Of a stretch of DNA of 64,000 bases, positions 43,318 to 50,630 are shown in pieces. Origin of the DNA: Actinokineospora diospyrosa. GTDB taxonomy: Bacteria; Actinomycetota; Actinomycetes; Mycobacteriales; Pseudonocardiaceae. Position 1 is the first letter of the stretch. Every line of letters begins with the position of its first letter. The position numbers were made by a program, and so were the translations under genes. Where the stretch lies: the NCBI RefSeq assembly GCF_024171925.1, contig NZ_JAMTCO010000004.1, positions 248,001 to 312,000 of the forward strand, read 5' to 3'. Below the pieces are notes generated by a model. It had not been told where the DNA came from, did not search any database, and saw only the letters and a list, made by a program, of their open reading frames with translations.

Positions 43318-45669
43318 TTGAGTGTTTACGCCACGTCTCTGATCCTCGCGGGCCGACTGGCGAGGTCTCGGCGGCTGCCGCAGGAGGGGGACGCCCTGCC
43401 TGGGTGGGTCCGGCGCTTGGCCGGGCGGCTCGACACGCTGTCGGACAACGAGTCCTTGGCCGAGAGTGTCAGCCTGGAGGCCTCCGAGTTGGAGGGTTAC
43501 CTCACCGGACTTCGCCTGCTCGCGGACCGCGACACCGGGAACGCCGGCTTCTCGTTCGCCAGGTCGGCGTTGATGCGGATCATGCGGGAGCACCGACTGG
43601 CGCGAGTGCCGCTGCCACGCGATCGGCCGCTGGCCAAGGTCTACGAACTGCTCGGCAGGCAGTACCTGCGTTTTGGCGACTGGAAGATGGCCGCGGACTG
43701 CTACGGGCACGCCTCGCTCTACTGGCAACGCCCCCGCCAGGTCCGCCGCACTTTCTCGATGCTGGTCCTGTGCTACCTGCTCGACGGCAACCGCGGCGAG
43801 GCAGCCGAGATGCTCGCCTTGATCGAAGGCGACGGGTCGGGACCGCCGAAGCACTTCCTGCGGGTATCCCGGAAGTTGGTCGACAGCACATCCGACCTGC
43901 GGGACGAGGTTGCGAGGTTCCCGCTGACACGGCCGATGGGGACGGTGGCGCACGGCTACCTCGCGGCGCTGACCGCGAGCAGACTGGCGGGCGACGGTCA
44001 CCTCGCGGAAGCGCTGGAACTCCTGGACGACGTGGCGGTCCACCTGAGCTCGAAGAAGGCGACTGACGCGGTTGTCGCCGAACTGGACCAGCGGAAAGCC
44101 AATGTCTTATTGGCTTTGGGCCGGTACGCGCAGAGTCGGGAAGTGGCCCTCTCGGCGTGGCGAACACTTGATGCGGCGCGCTACGAGCCGTGTTCATTCG
44201 ACCAGCGGGAAGCATTGTGGCGCCGCATCGCCCCTGCGCGATACGCGGCATTGCGGGCCAGTGTCGCTCTCGGTGAAGGCGAGGTGGTCGCCGAACTGAT
44301 CGAGAAGTGCAGGCTCCAGTCACTCATCGCCGCCGAGGTCGAGGTCGAACTGAAGGGCAAGGAGAAGCACGAGAAGTCCACGGCGCAGGGCGGAGTGCAA
44401 GCAACCACTCAAGGCGCGACCACGAAGGAGGAGTTGCACGCGGGGAAGTCGATCTTCGCCGCGATCAACGACGCCTACAATGGCACGCTCCTGCTGCAAC
44501 CGGCGGCCACCACCTTCGACACCACAGCACTGCCGGAAGGCGCCTTCTGGTCGACCCAGATCGAGAACGGGATGCTCTTCTGGTTCCTCGCCGTCGACGG
44601 GCGCCACCTCGCGCACGGGATGGAGGACCTGCGCGACTACCCGCGCCTCCAGCCCGTCCTTCGGGCGCTGGCAGGCTACTCCGGAGCGGCCGACCCGCGG
44701 CTGTGGCAGCTCCCGCCCTACACGCCCCAGGCTGGCGACTACTACGAACCAGTGCGCCACATGGCCGACTGGAACTCCCCCGAAGAGCTGATCATGTCGA
44801 GCACGCTCGGCGAGGTGTTGCCGGAACCGTTGGTGAGCCTGCTCCTCGCCGCCGACCGGCGCGGCCCGCTCGAGTTGACCTTGTCCCCGGCGCGCGAGCT
44901 CGCGGCGGTGCTCTGGCCGATCATAGTCGTCCCCGGCACCGGTGACCGGCTGGTGGAACGCGCGGTGCTACGGATGTGGACGTCGAGCGTGATCGAGAAC
45001 GTGCGGGCGGGCCGACCACGGCCGCCCGCCGGACACCCGTCGCCGTTCTTGCTCGCGTGCGAGAACCCGGATGGGACACTCCGCGAGCGCCCCGCACCGA
45101 ACATCGTCCACCGTGCGTCAACGGTGCTCGCAGGCGAAGCGGCAACCAAAGACGCGCTGTTGGCAGCGTTGCACAACATCGGTCCCGGCACGCCCGGCGT
45201 GTTCTTCTACACCGGACACGCTCTGCACGACAGCGATCCCGCGTACTCAGCGCTCCCCCTCGCGGGCAAGGACGTGATCCAGTCCGGCGAGCTGTTCGGA
45301 AAGTTCGACGACGGCACCCCGTTCCTCCCCATGCCCTCCCGGGTGATCCTGTCCTGCTGCTCCAGCTCCGGCAACTCCCTCCTCGGCGGCGAGACACTCG
45401 GGCTGGCCGCAGGCATGCTCCAGTCCGGCGCCCACCAGGTGATCGCCACCGGCGTGGACGTCTTCGACTCGTCGTTCACCCAGGCCTTCGACGACCTCCT
45501 CGTCGAAGGAATGACCCAACCGGACGTCGACGCGGGCGTCCTGCTACGCGCCACCCACCTCCGCATGCTCAAGGAGTGGAAGACCTACTCCCTGCGCGGC
45601 GGGAGTAGTTTCACCGAGGACTTCACCGACCCCCACCCCGTCATCTGGGCCGCGTACCAGGCTTACTGA
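43318..45669 (+). CDS. TPR-like / CHAT caspase-like protease
   Basis: 783 residues from TTG 43318 (AGGTG about 6 bases upstream; the frame is open to 43201). The N-terminal 370 residues are helical repeats with TPR character (LLGRQYLRFGDWKMAADCYGHA in outline). A charged linker (ELKGKEKHEKS) follows. The C-terminal CHAT domain has its catalytic His in FFYTGHALHDSD near residue 635 and Cys in VILSCCSSSGNS near 680, then GGETLGLAAGMLQSGAHQVIATG, all typical of CHAT peptidases. CHAT proteins act as cleavage effectors in bacterial conflict and cell-death systems. A small EACC1-like gene follows 9 bp later. Confidence 0.88.
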   Translation: MSVYATSLILAGRLARSRRLPQEGDALPGWVRRLAGRLDTLSDNESLAESVSLEASELEGYLTGLRLLADRDTGNAGFSFARSALMRIMREHRLARVPLPRDRPLAKVYELLGRQYLRFGDWKMAADCYGHASLYWQRPRQVRRTFSMLVLCYLLDGNRGEAAEMLALIEGDGSGPPKHFLRVSRKLVDSTSDLRDEVARFPLTRPMGTVAHGYLAALTASRLAGDGHLAEALELLDDVAVHLSSKKATDAVVAELDQRKANVLLALGRYAQSREVALSAWRTLDAARYEPCSFDQREALWRRIAPARYAALRASVALGEGEVVAELIEKCRLQSLIAAEVEVELKGKEKHEKSTAQGGVQATTQGATTKEELHAGKSIFAAINDAYNGTLLLQPAATTFDTTALPEGAFWSTQIENGMLFWFLAVDGRHLAHGMEDLRDYPRLQPVLRALAGYSGAADPRLWQLPPYTPQAGDYYEPVRHMADWNSPEELIMSSTLGEVLPEPLVSLLLAADRRGPLELTLSPARELAAVLWPIIVVPGTGDRLVERAVLRMWTSSVIENVRAGRPRPPAGHPSPFLLACENPDGTLRERPAPNIVHRASTVLAGEAATKDALLAALHNIGPGTPGVFFYTGHALHDSDPAYSALPLAGKDVIQSGELFGKFDDGTPFLPMPSRVILSCCSSSGNSLLGGETLGLAAGMLQSGAHQVIATGVDVFDSSFTQAFDDLLVEGMTQPDVDAGVLLRATHLRMLKEWKTYSLRGGSSFTEDFTDPHPVIWAAYQAY

Positions 45670-45678
45670 AGGAACCCC

Positions 45679-46002
45679 ATGATCCGCGTCGAACTCCCGC
45701 AGGAACTCGCCGACGACCTCGTCGCCGAGGAGCTCGCCATCCGGCCCGGCCCCCGCGGCTCCATCGCCCAGATCCTGATCGTCGGCGCCACCTCCACGGC
45801 GACCGCCATCAGTCTCCTCCAAGCCCCCGACACCTTCGTCAAGCTCGCAGGCCTGATCAAGAAGCGCTTCGGGAAACAGCAGGGAGTGACCCTCACGGTC
45901 AAGGGCAACCGGGGTTCCGTCAGCCTCGACGTGACCAACGAAACCGATGTCGAAACCCTGGCCAAGCTGATCAAAGAGGGCCTGGTGGGCGACCTTGACT
46001 GA
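45679..46002 (+). CDS. EACC1-like small protein, partner of CHAT
   Basis: 107 residues. Order of elements: first strand IRVELPQ, a short helix, RGSIAQILIVG, a hydrophobic helix (STATAISLLQAPDTFVKLA), a basic stretch KKRFGK, and a two-stranded end VTLTVKGNRGSVSLDV. This is the pattern of the effector-associated constant component (EACC1) known next to CHAT, trypsin and other effectors in actinobacterial conflict systems. RBS AAGGAA precedes the ATG, and the gene is 9 bp from the CHAT stop, so the two form an operon. Confidence 0.7.
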   Translation: MIRVELPQELADDLVAEELAIRPGPRGSIAQILIVGATSTATAISLLQAPDTFVKLAGLIKKRFGKQQGVTLTVKGNRGSVSLDVTNETDVETLAKLIKEGLVGDLD

Positions 46003-46021
46003 CCCCACGCGCTTCAGTAGC

Positions 46022-46727
46022 TCACAGGCGCTGCGGTTTCATCAGCAGCAACGCCACGAGCCCCAGCGCTACTGGTGACCACCACGGCACCACACGAGTC
46101 ATGATGGCCACCACGGCTAAGAGGCCACCGAGAACGCCCGCACCCAACCCCAACACTGGTCGTCCGGCGAGGAAGAACAACGCGAGCATCAACGCCGCGA
46201 ACGACGGCGGAACCGAGAAGAACCGCCAAGAGTTGGTGAAGATCACCGATCCGTTGGGGTGCTGGAGGATGTGCAGGGCGCCGCAGTCGGTGCGTGCCCG
46301 GTCGATGGTGGCGACCTCGATGTTGGATGTCGGAGGGGAAGCCCCCGGCGTGGGCGAGCAGCGCGCTGATCGCGGCGTAGAGGTGCGCGGACACCGTGGC
46401 CCTCGCCGGCGGCGAGGCCAGGACGTCGGCGGCGCGCTCCAGGAGGCGCTCGGCCAGTGGAGCCAGGGTGGCGACGGCGTCGACCTCGGCGCCGGGGGTG
46501 GGACGTCCCGCCACTACGTGGAGTGGTCGAGGGCGGTGAGAATGGTCCACCCGGCGTCGTCGGCACCGATCTCGGCGACGGCGACGCTCCTGGTGAGGTA
46601 GCGGGTCCGTTCGACGCGAACGCGAACCGGTCGCCCGGTTCCCCTCTGCGCGTCGGGTGTAGCGGTAGCTGGACGAGGTGATCGCCGTGGGGACGCCATC
46701 TCTGCTGGGAATGGTTGTCATGGTCAA
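46022..46727 (-). pseudogene. frame-disrupted membrane-associated protein gene
   Basis: A good start (ATG 46727 with GGGAG) opens a frame MTMTTIPSRDG...; coherent sequence then moves to a second frame (VRVRVERTRYLTRSVAVAEIG ... ILTALDHST, then stop), back to the first frame (EVDAVATLAPLAERLLERAADVL ... AISALLAHAGGFPSD), and again to the second (NIEVATIDRARTDCGALHIL, FTNSWRFFSV and three membrane helices to KPQRL). One protein of about 230 residues can be rebuilt with three frameshifts. The last 74 codons alone also form an open frame (46022-46246). Confidence 0.65.
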
Positions 46728-46800
46728 TTACTCCCTATGGCACTGGTTGTGGGGCGGTGCCCGTGTCCAGGATCTTGATCCGGGAGCCGGACGGCGGCTT

Positions 46801-47628
46801 TCAGCGGGTGGCGAGTTCGGTGCGCAGGTCTGCCATAAGGCGGTGGCCGCGTGCTCGTCGCCAAAGGTGCCAGCCGTTGACGGTGCACCCGGTCAGGTGG
46901 TTGGCGTGGGCGGTGATGGTGGACGCGGTGATCACGTCCGGGCCGGGGTGCACGACGCCGCGCTCGCCCACGGTGACCGTGTGCCCGCCCCAGACCAGTT
47001 GCTCGCCGACCTCGATCAGCCCGGCGTCGACGAGGTCGGCGAGGGCGTCGGGCACCCGGCGCGGTGATCGGCCCGCGGGCTCGCGGTCGAGCCCGAGCTC
47101 TCGTGCGAGGAAGCCGGGCATCATGGTGCTGGTCAGGGTGACCCATTGGGCGTCGCCCAAGGCGGCGTCGGCGAGCCACTGCATGTGCAGCAACACCGAC
47201 AAGGCGATCGTGTGCGGCCATCGAGCATCGACCGCCGTCCAGCTGCCGACGGTGTGCCACTCGCCTTGCATCGCGGCTAGGAGCTCGACGTCGACCCGGT
47301 CGGGGTCGCCGTTGTCGGGGGCGCGTAGCCGCACGACCACGTCGCCGGTGCACAGCGCGGCGGGTGGCGGCGCGGTCAGCCACACCCCGGCCATCAGGTC
47401 GGCGATGTCGGTGTGGGCGGGGTCCGGTGGTGGCCCGTCGTCGACCAGCCGCACCGGTGCCCCGGCGCTGTGGGTGGTGCGCACCGCGATCACGACCAAC
47501 CCCCACGCCCCGTCGGGGGCACGCATCGGCACGGCGTGCGGTGGTGCCGGGACCAGCGAGACGGTCTCGGACGGGAAGGCGTCGCGGAGGGCGGCGGGTA
47601 TCGGCGGCGTGCCGTGCTCGGTGCTCAT
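46801..47628 (-). CDS. RAMA-domain protein (modified-DNA reader), copy 2
   Basis: 275 residues, GGGAG before ATG 47628. The N-terminal 170 residues share VPAPP...PMR...AWGLVVIAV, GDVVVRLRAP and VDVELLAAMQGEWHTVG with copy 1 at 40849. The C-terminus is RAMA: LVDAGLIEVGEQLVWG, HTVTVGERGVV, NGWHLWRRARG and LMADLRTEL; the SPS segment of the domain is replaced by STITAHA. It is the last intact gene of the long leftward operon that starts with MoxR, which puts a predicted modified-base reader in the MoxR-vWA module. Confidence 0.75.
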   Translation of the reverse strand: MSTEHGTPPIPAALRDAFPSETVSLVPAPPHAVPMRAPDGAWGLVVIAVRTTHSAGAPVRLVDDGPPPDPAHTDIADLMAGVWLTAPPPAALCTGDVVVRLRAPDNGDPDRVDVELLAAMQGEWHTVGSWTAVDARWPHTIALSVLLHMQWLADAALGDAQWVTLTSTMMPGFLARELGLDREPAGRSPRRVPDALADLVDAGLIEVGEQLVWGGHTVTVGERGVVHPGPDVITASTITAHANHLTGCTVNGWHLWRRARGHRLMADLRTELATR

Positions 47629-47655
47629 GGTTCGGGTCTCCCGGGGTGCGAGGGG

Positions 47656-48033
47656 TCAGTTGGTGGTTTTGGGGTGGTTCTCGTCGGCGATGCGGCGGGT
47701 CATCTCGTCCGCCCATCGGTCGACCTCGGCGTCGGAGCCGTCGCGGAGGCCGGTGAGCACCATGACGGCGACGCTCTCGCCGATCGGGTGGATGTCCGGG
47801 CTGTCGAGGACGATGTGGACACCCTCGGAGGTGACGATGTGCCAGTCGCGTTGCCGGACGCGGTCGGCACAGAAGAACGAGCCGATGAGCACGCCGTGGC
47901 GGGTGACGTACCCGTACCACGTTTGTTGGGCGTCCTCGGGGTCGAACACGATCGCGGTGACCTCGCAGCCACCGTCCTCGGTGAAGCTGCGGGCGGCGAA
48001 GTACCGGTCGTCGGGGGCCTCGGGCGTGGTCAC
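47656..48033 (-). CDS. small conserved protein, paralogue of 49521-49892
   Basis: 125 residues from GTG 48033 with GGAG upstream. Core segment GCEVTAIVFDPEDAQQTWYG, then YVTRHGVLIGSFF and WHIVTSEG, repeats in the 49521 protein (GCEVTTVDICP, GIVTRDGRFVGSYY, WRVVTGGG). It is an all-beta-looking domain of unknown function with an amphipathic C-terminal helix (EVDRWADEMTRRIADE). The start overlaps the upstream stop (GTGA). Confidence 0.65.
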   Translation of the reverse strand: MTTPEAPDDRYFAARSFTEDGGCEVTAIVFDPEDAQQTWYGYVTRHGVLIGSFFCADRVRQRDWHIVTSEGVHIVLDSPDIHPIGESVAVMVLTGLRDGSDAEVDRWADEMTRRIADENHPKTTN

Positions 48034-48512
48034 GGTGATCTCCTGGTGGGTGGGGTAAGGGTGAGCGCGGCGCGAGTCGGGCGTCCGGTGCCGGGGTCGC
48101 GCATGAGCGGCAGCGGGACCGGTGCGGTGGGTGGGCCGTGTCCGGGTGGGGCGTTGTCCTCGATGCGGGATGCGCGCGGGGTGGCCGGTTCCCACCGCAC
48201 ACCACCACCCACGGTGGCCAATGTCCGGCGGGTTGCGGGGTCGAACGTGACGATCCATGTGCTGTGGTGGCTGTTGTGCCACGGCCACGGCCACCCGGTG
48301 CGGCGTGGGTAGGCGTGGCCGAGGTCCTCGCTTTCCCAGACGACGAACAGGTCCTCGACAGCGGCGCGGTAGATGGACTCGTCGGTCGCGGCCAGGGCGA
48401 GCCGCCCGGGCGGGACGCGGATCAGGCCAGCCGGTGCGCATTCCCATTGCAGGGAACCGATCCACTCGGCGCGAGCACCGCGCCCGACGTAGAAGTCGGT
48501 CGTGGTCGACAT
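48030..48512 (-). CDS. conserved hypothetical protein of the MoxR-vWA operon
   Basis: 160 residues from ATG 48512 (MSTTTDFYVGRGARAEWIGSL). Trp-rich (WIGSLQWEC, GWPWPWHNSHHSTW), with a Pro-rich tail. No family recognised. It overlaps the next gene by four bases, so it is coupled within the operon. The pattern DFYVGRG-x-AEWIGS recalls small proteins often seen beside RAMA and vWA genes in actinomycete elements, but no function follows from that. Confidence 0.6.
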   Translation of the reverse strand: MSTTTDFYVGRGARAEWIGSLQWECAPAGLIRVPPGRLALAATDESIYRAAVEDLFVVWESEDLGHAYPRRTGWPWPWHNSHHSTWIVTFDPATRRTLATVGGGVRWEPATPRASRIEDNAPPGHGPPTAPVPLPLMRDPGTGRPTRAALTLTPPTRRSP

Positions 48513-48516
48513 GTCC

Positions 48517-49056
48517 TTACCGCACCGGCGCGTTCGGTGCCACGCCTCGCACCGCGGCCTCGTCGGGTGAGTGCGGTGTCCCGGGCGGTGCGTCATCGAC
48601 CCGGTGGTCGGTCGCGCTTCGGCAAGTCCGGCGACGTAGGGGTTCGAGTTGCAGGTGCTCGCCGAGGTCGGCCAGAGAGGCGACGCGGGCGACAGAGACC
48701 TCGGCGGCGCATCCGGGGCACCGATCGATCAGCCACCACGACTGTCCGGGGGTGTTGTTATCGGGGATGAACCGCCACGCACGGGTGGTTAACGGGTCGG
48801 TGACGGTGATCAGGTCGCCGGGAACCGGTCCGGTGCGGGTGGGGTAGGTGCGGGTGGGGTCGTCGGTGACCATCACCGCGTCCACGGGGACGTGCAGGAC
48901 GGCGGCCACGATGCGGGCGACACGGGCGCGACGCGCCCACCGGTCCCAGCTTCGGGGACCGTCATGGCGACCGTGGAACCCGTCGGGGTCGGTGGCGCGG
49001 TGGGCGTCGGCGGCTTGGATCGCGCGTTCGGCGAGTCCGGGTGCGAGTGTGGTCAT
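48517..49056 (-). CDS. conserved hypothetical protein
   Basis: 179 residues, GGAG before ATG 49056. It has an N-terminal helix pair (LAERAIQAADAHRA, RARVARIVAAVLHVP), a beta-rich centre (GDLITVTD, WRFIPDN, SWWLIDRCPGC) with one CPGC motif that could bind metal only with another chain, and an Arg/Asp C-terminus. It is five bases from the next gene in the operon. No family could be named. Confidence 0.6.
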   Translation of the reverse strand: MTTLAPGLAERAIQAADAHRATDPDGFHGRHDGPRSWDRWARRARVARIVAAVLHVPVDAVMVTDDPTRTYPTRTGPVPGDLITVTDPLTTRAWRFIPDNNTPGQSWWLIDRCPGCAAEVSVARVASLADLGEHLQLEPLRRRTCRSATDHRVDDAPPGTPHSPDEAAVRGVAPNAPVR

Positions 49057-49146
49057 GGTGATCTCTCGGATCGTCGAGTTGGGTGGAGGAAAAGGAAAAG
49101 GGCTATGTGAGGCCGTTCGAGTGCGGTCCGGGTGGGTGCGGCGGGG

Positions 49147-49389
49147 TCACGCCCACCCGAGTGCGTCGGCGGCGTTCGCGGGAAGAACCCCGACTCGATC
49201 GCCGATTCCCAGCCAGACAACGGGCGGATCGGTTGGTGCGGCGTGGTCGGTGTCGTCGGGCGTGCAGGCGACGCCGGCGAGTAGGTGTTCGGCCGGGTTG
49301 TCGTCGCGCGTGGCGAGGCGCACCGGGGTGTCGGGGTCCTGGGTGACGAGTGTGGCGACCAAGTCGCCTACTGTCGTGATTCCTTTCAT
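49147..49389 (-). CDS. small conserved protein
   Basis: 80 residues from ATG 49389 (MKGITTVGDLVATLVTQDPDTPVRLAT), a start chosen because upstream codons read as Arg-rich noise. GDRVGVLPANAADALGW forms the end. The pattern, a short helix plus strands with LVxxL-x4-PVRLA, resembles small regulators of unknown role found in phage and element DNA. Same strand and operon as its neighbours. Confidence 0.55.
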   Translation of the reverse strand: MKGITTVGDLVATLVTQDPDTPVRLATRDDNPAEHLLAGVACTPDDTDHAAPTDPPVVWLGIGDRVGVLPANAADALGWA

Positions 49390-49520
49390 CGCCAAGTCAT
49401 GCCTTCCAGGTGTCAAACGTAGATTTGCCGGGGTCTTGGTACGGCGGCGGCCCGCAAGTGCGGTGACCGGACGTACGGCCGATGGGAGAAACGGGCGAGA
49501 TGGGTGGTGGCGTGTGTGGA

Positions 49521-49892
49521 TCAACGTCCTTGAGCGTTGGCGCTGTCCACGAGTTCTTTGTCTCTGGCGTCTCGTATGAGCTGTTCGGCCGCGAAACTGT
49601 CGCGGGCGTTGGCGAGAACGGTCAAGACGAGGATGGCGGCGTGTTCGGATACCGGGGTCACGACACGGCCGTCGAGGATCAGCGGGCCGCCACCGCCGGT
49701 GACGACGCGCCAACCGGGTCGGCCGTCATTGTCGGTGCCGTAGTAGCTACCGACAAACCGCCCGTCACGGGTGACGATGCCATAGCGGGTCTGTCGGGTG
49801 CCGGTAGGGCAAATGTCCACTGTGGTCACTTCGCATCCGTTCTCGACAGTGCGATGGATGCGGCCGTCGTCGGAATACTGGTGCGTGATCAT
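49521..49892 (-). CDS. small conserved protein, paralogue of 47656-48033
   Basis: 123 residues from ATG 49892, which overlaps the stop of the upstream gene (ATGA). Residues 15-75 match the 47656 protein segment by segment (GCEVTT, RYGIVTRDGRFVGSYY, WRVVTG), showing a duplication within the operon. The helix near the C-terminus (EQLIRDARDKEL) is also shared. Function unknown. Confidence 0.65.
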   Translation of the reverse strand: MITHQYSDDGRIHRTVENGCEVTTVDICPTGTRQTRYGIVTRDGRFVGSYYGTDNDGRPGWRVVTGGGGPLILDGRVVTPVSEHAAILVLTVLANARDSFAAEQLIRDARDKELVDSANAQGR

Positions 49893-50605
49893 TGGGTCGA
49901 GTCCGATCGGATTGTGTTGGCACGTGCGCGATCGAGTGCGCCTTCCAGGTCGGCAAGACGCTCGTCGTCGAGCGAGACGGCGATCGACACGGTTACCGCG
50001 CCCCAATGCGTCCCCGTCCGGTCCACGGCGTGTGGTTGGCCGCGTGATGTCACGCTGACCCGCGCCTTGCCAAGCCATTTCACCTCGCCGTCCCACCCCG
50101 ACCAGTGGTCCCAGGCGTACGAGCGACGGGTCTCGACGTGCGGTTCCTCGGTGAACACGCGGGCGATCCTGGTGACGGCGCCGATGGCGCGTTCAACCGC
50201 GAGTCGCGTCGCGAGATCACGTCGACGTGCGTCCGCGAGTAGTTCGGCGTAGCCATCCAGTTTGTCGATGATCATCGCGGCGGCGTCGGCGGGTTTGGTC
50301 GCGTAGGAGATGAACACCCATTGAATCGTCTTGGGGGTGTAGTGATCGCGTAGGTGTTCAGGGCACGTGGGCTTGATCATGAACGACCACTTCCGACCCT
50401 CGCGCGCCAGGTGTACCGCCAGGGTGGCGCCACCAGTGGGTGGGACCAATTCGGGGTATCCCGTGGGCTGCCAACGCCCATTGTGCCACTTGACCGGCTG
50501 GGCGTAGGACCATCCGCCGGGCAATTCGGCCGCGATACGGACGATCTTCTGCTGGCATCGCCGTTCCTGTTCCGCGATGGTCGACATGGTTGAAGTCCTT
50601 GTCAT
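49889..50605 (-). CDS. conserved hypothetical protein of the MoxR-vWA operon
   Basis: 238 residues; AAGGA lies before the start region, and ATG 50587 (MSTIAEQERRCQQKI) is an alternative to 50605. The N-terminal part (WSYAQPVKWHNGRWQP, FMIKPTCPEHLRDHY) and central helices (AAMIIDKLDGYAELLADARRRD) give no family. The C-terminal part has strands KWLGKARVSVTSRGQ and WGAVTVSIAVSLDDE. It lies between vWA and the small paralogue, overlapping the latter. Confidence 0.6.
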   Translation of the reverse strand: MTRTSTMSTIAEQERRCQQKIVRIAAELPGGWSYAQPVKWHNGRWQPTGYPELVPPTGGATLAVHLAREGRKWSFMIKPTCPEHLRDHYTPKTIQWVFISYATKPADAAAMIIDKLDGYAELLADARRRDLATRLAVERAIGAVTRIARVFTEEPHVETRRSYAWDHWSGWDGEVKWLGKARVSVTSRGQPHAVDRTGTHWGAVTVSIAVSLDDERLADLEGALDRARANTIRSDSTQ

Positions 50606-50630
50606 GGTTGGGGTTCGGGGCGGCCCTGGT

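Noticed and set aside
46724-48208. 494-codon minus-strand frame
   Set aside because: Covers the RAMA and small genes in another frame and is over one-third Arg/His/Pro; overlaps real coupled genes.
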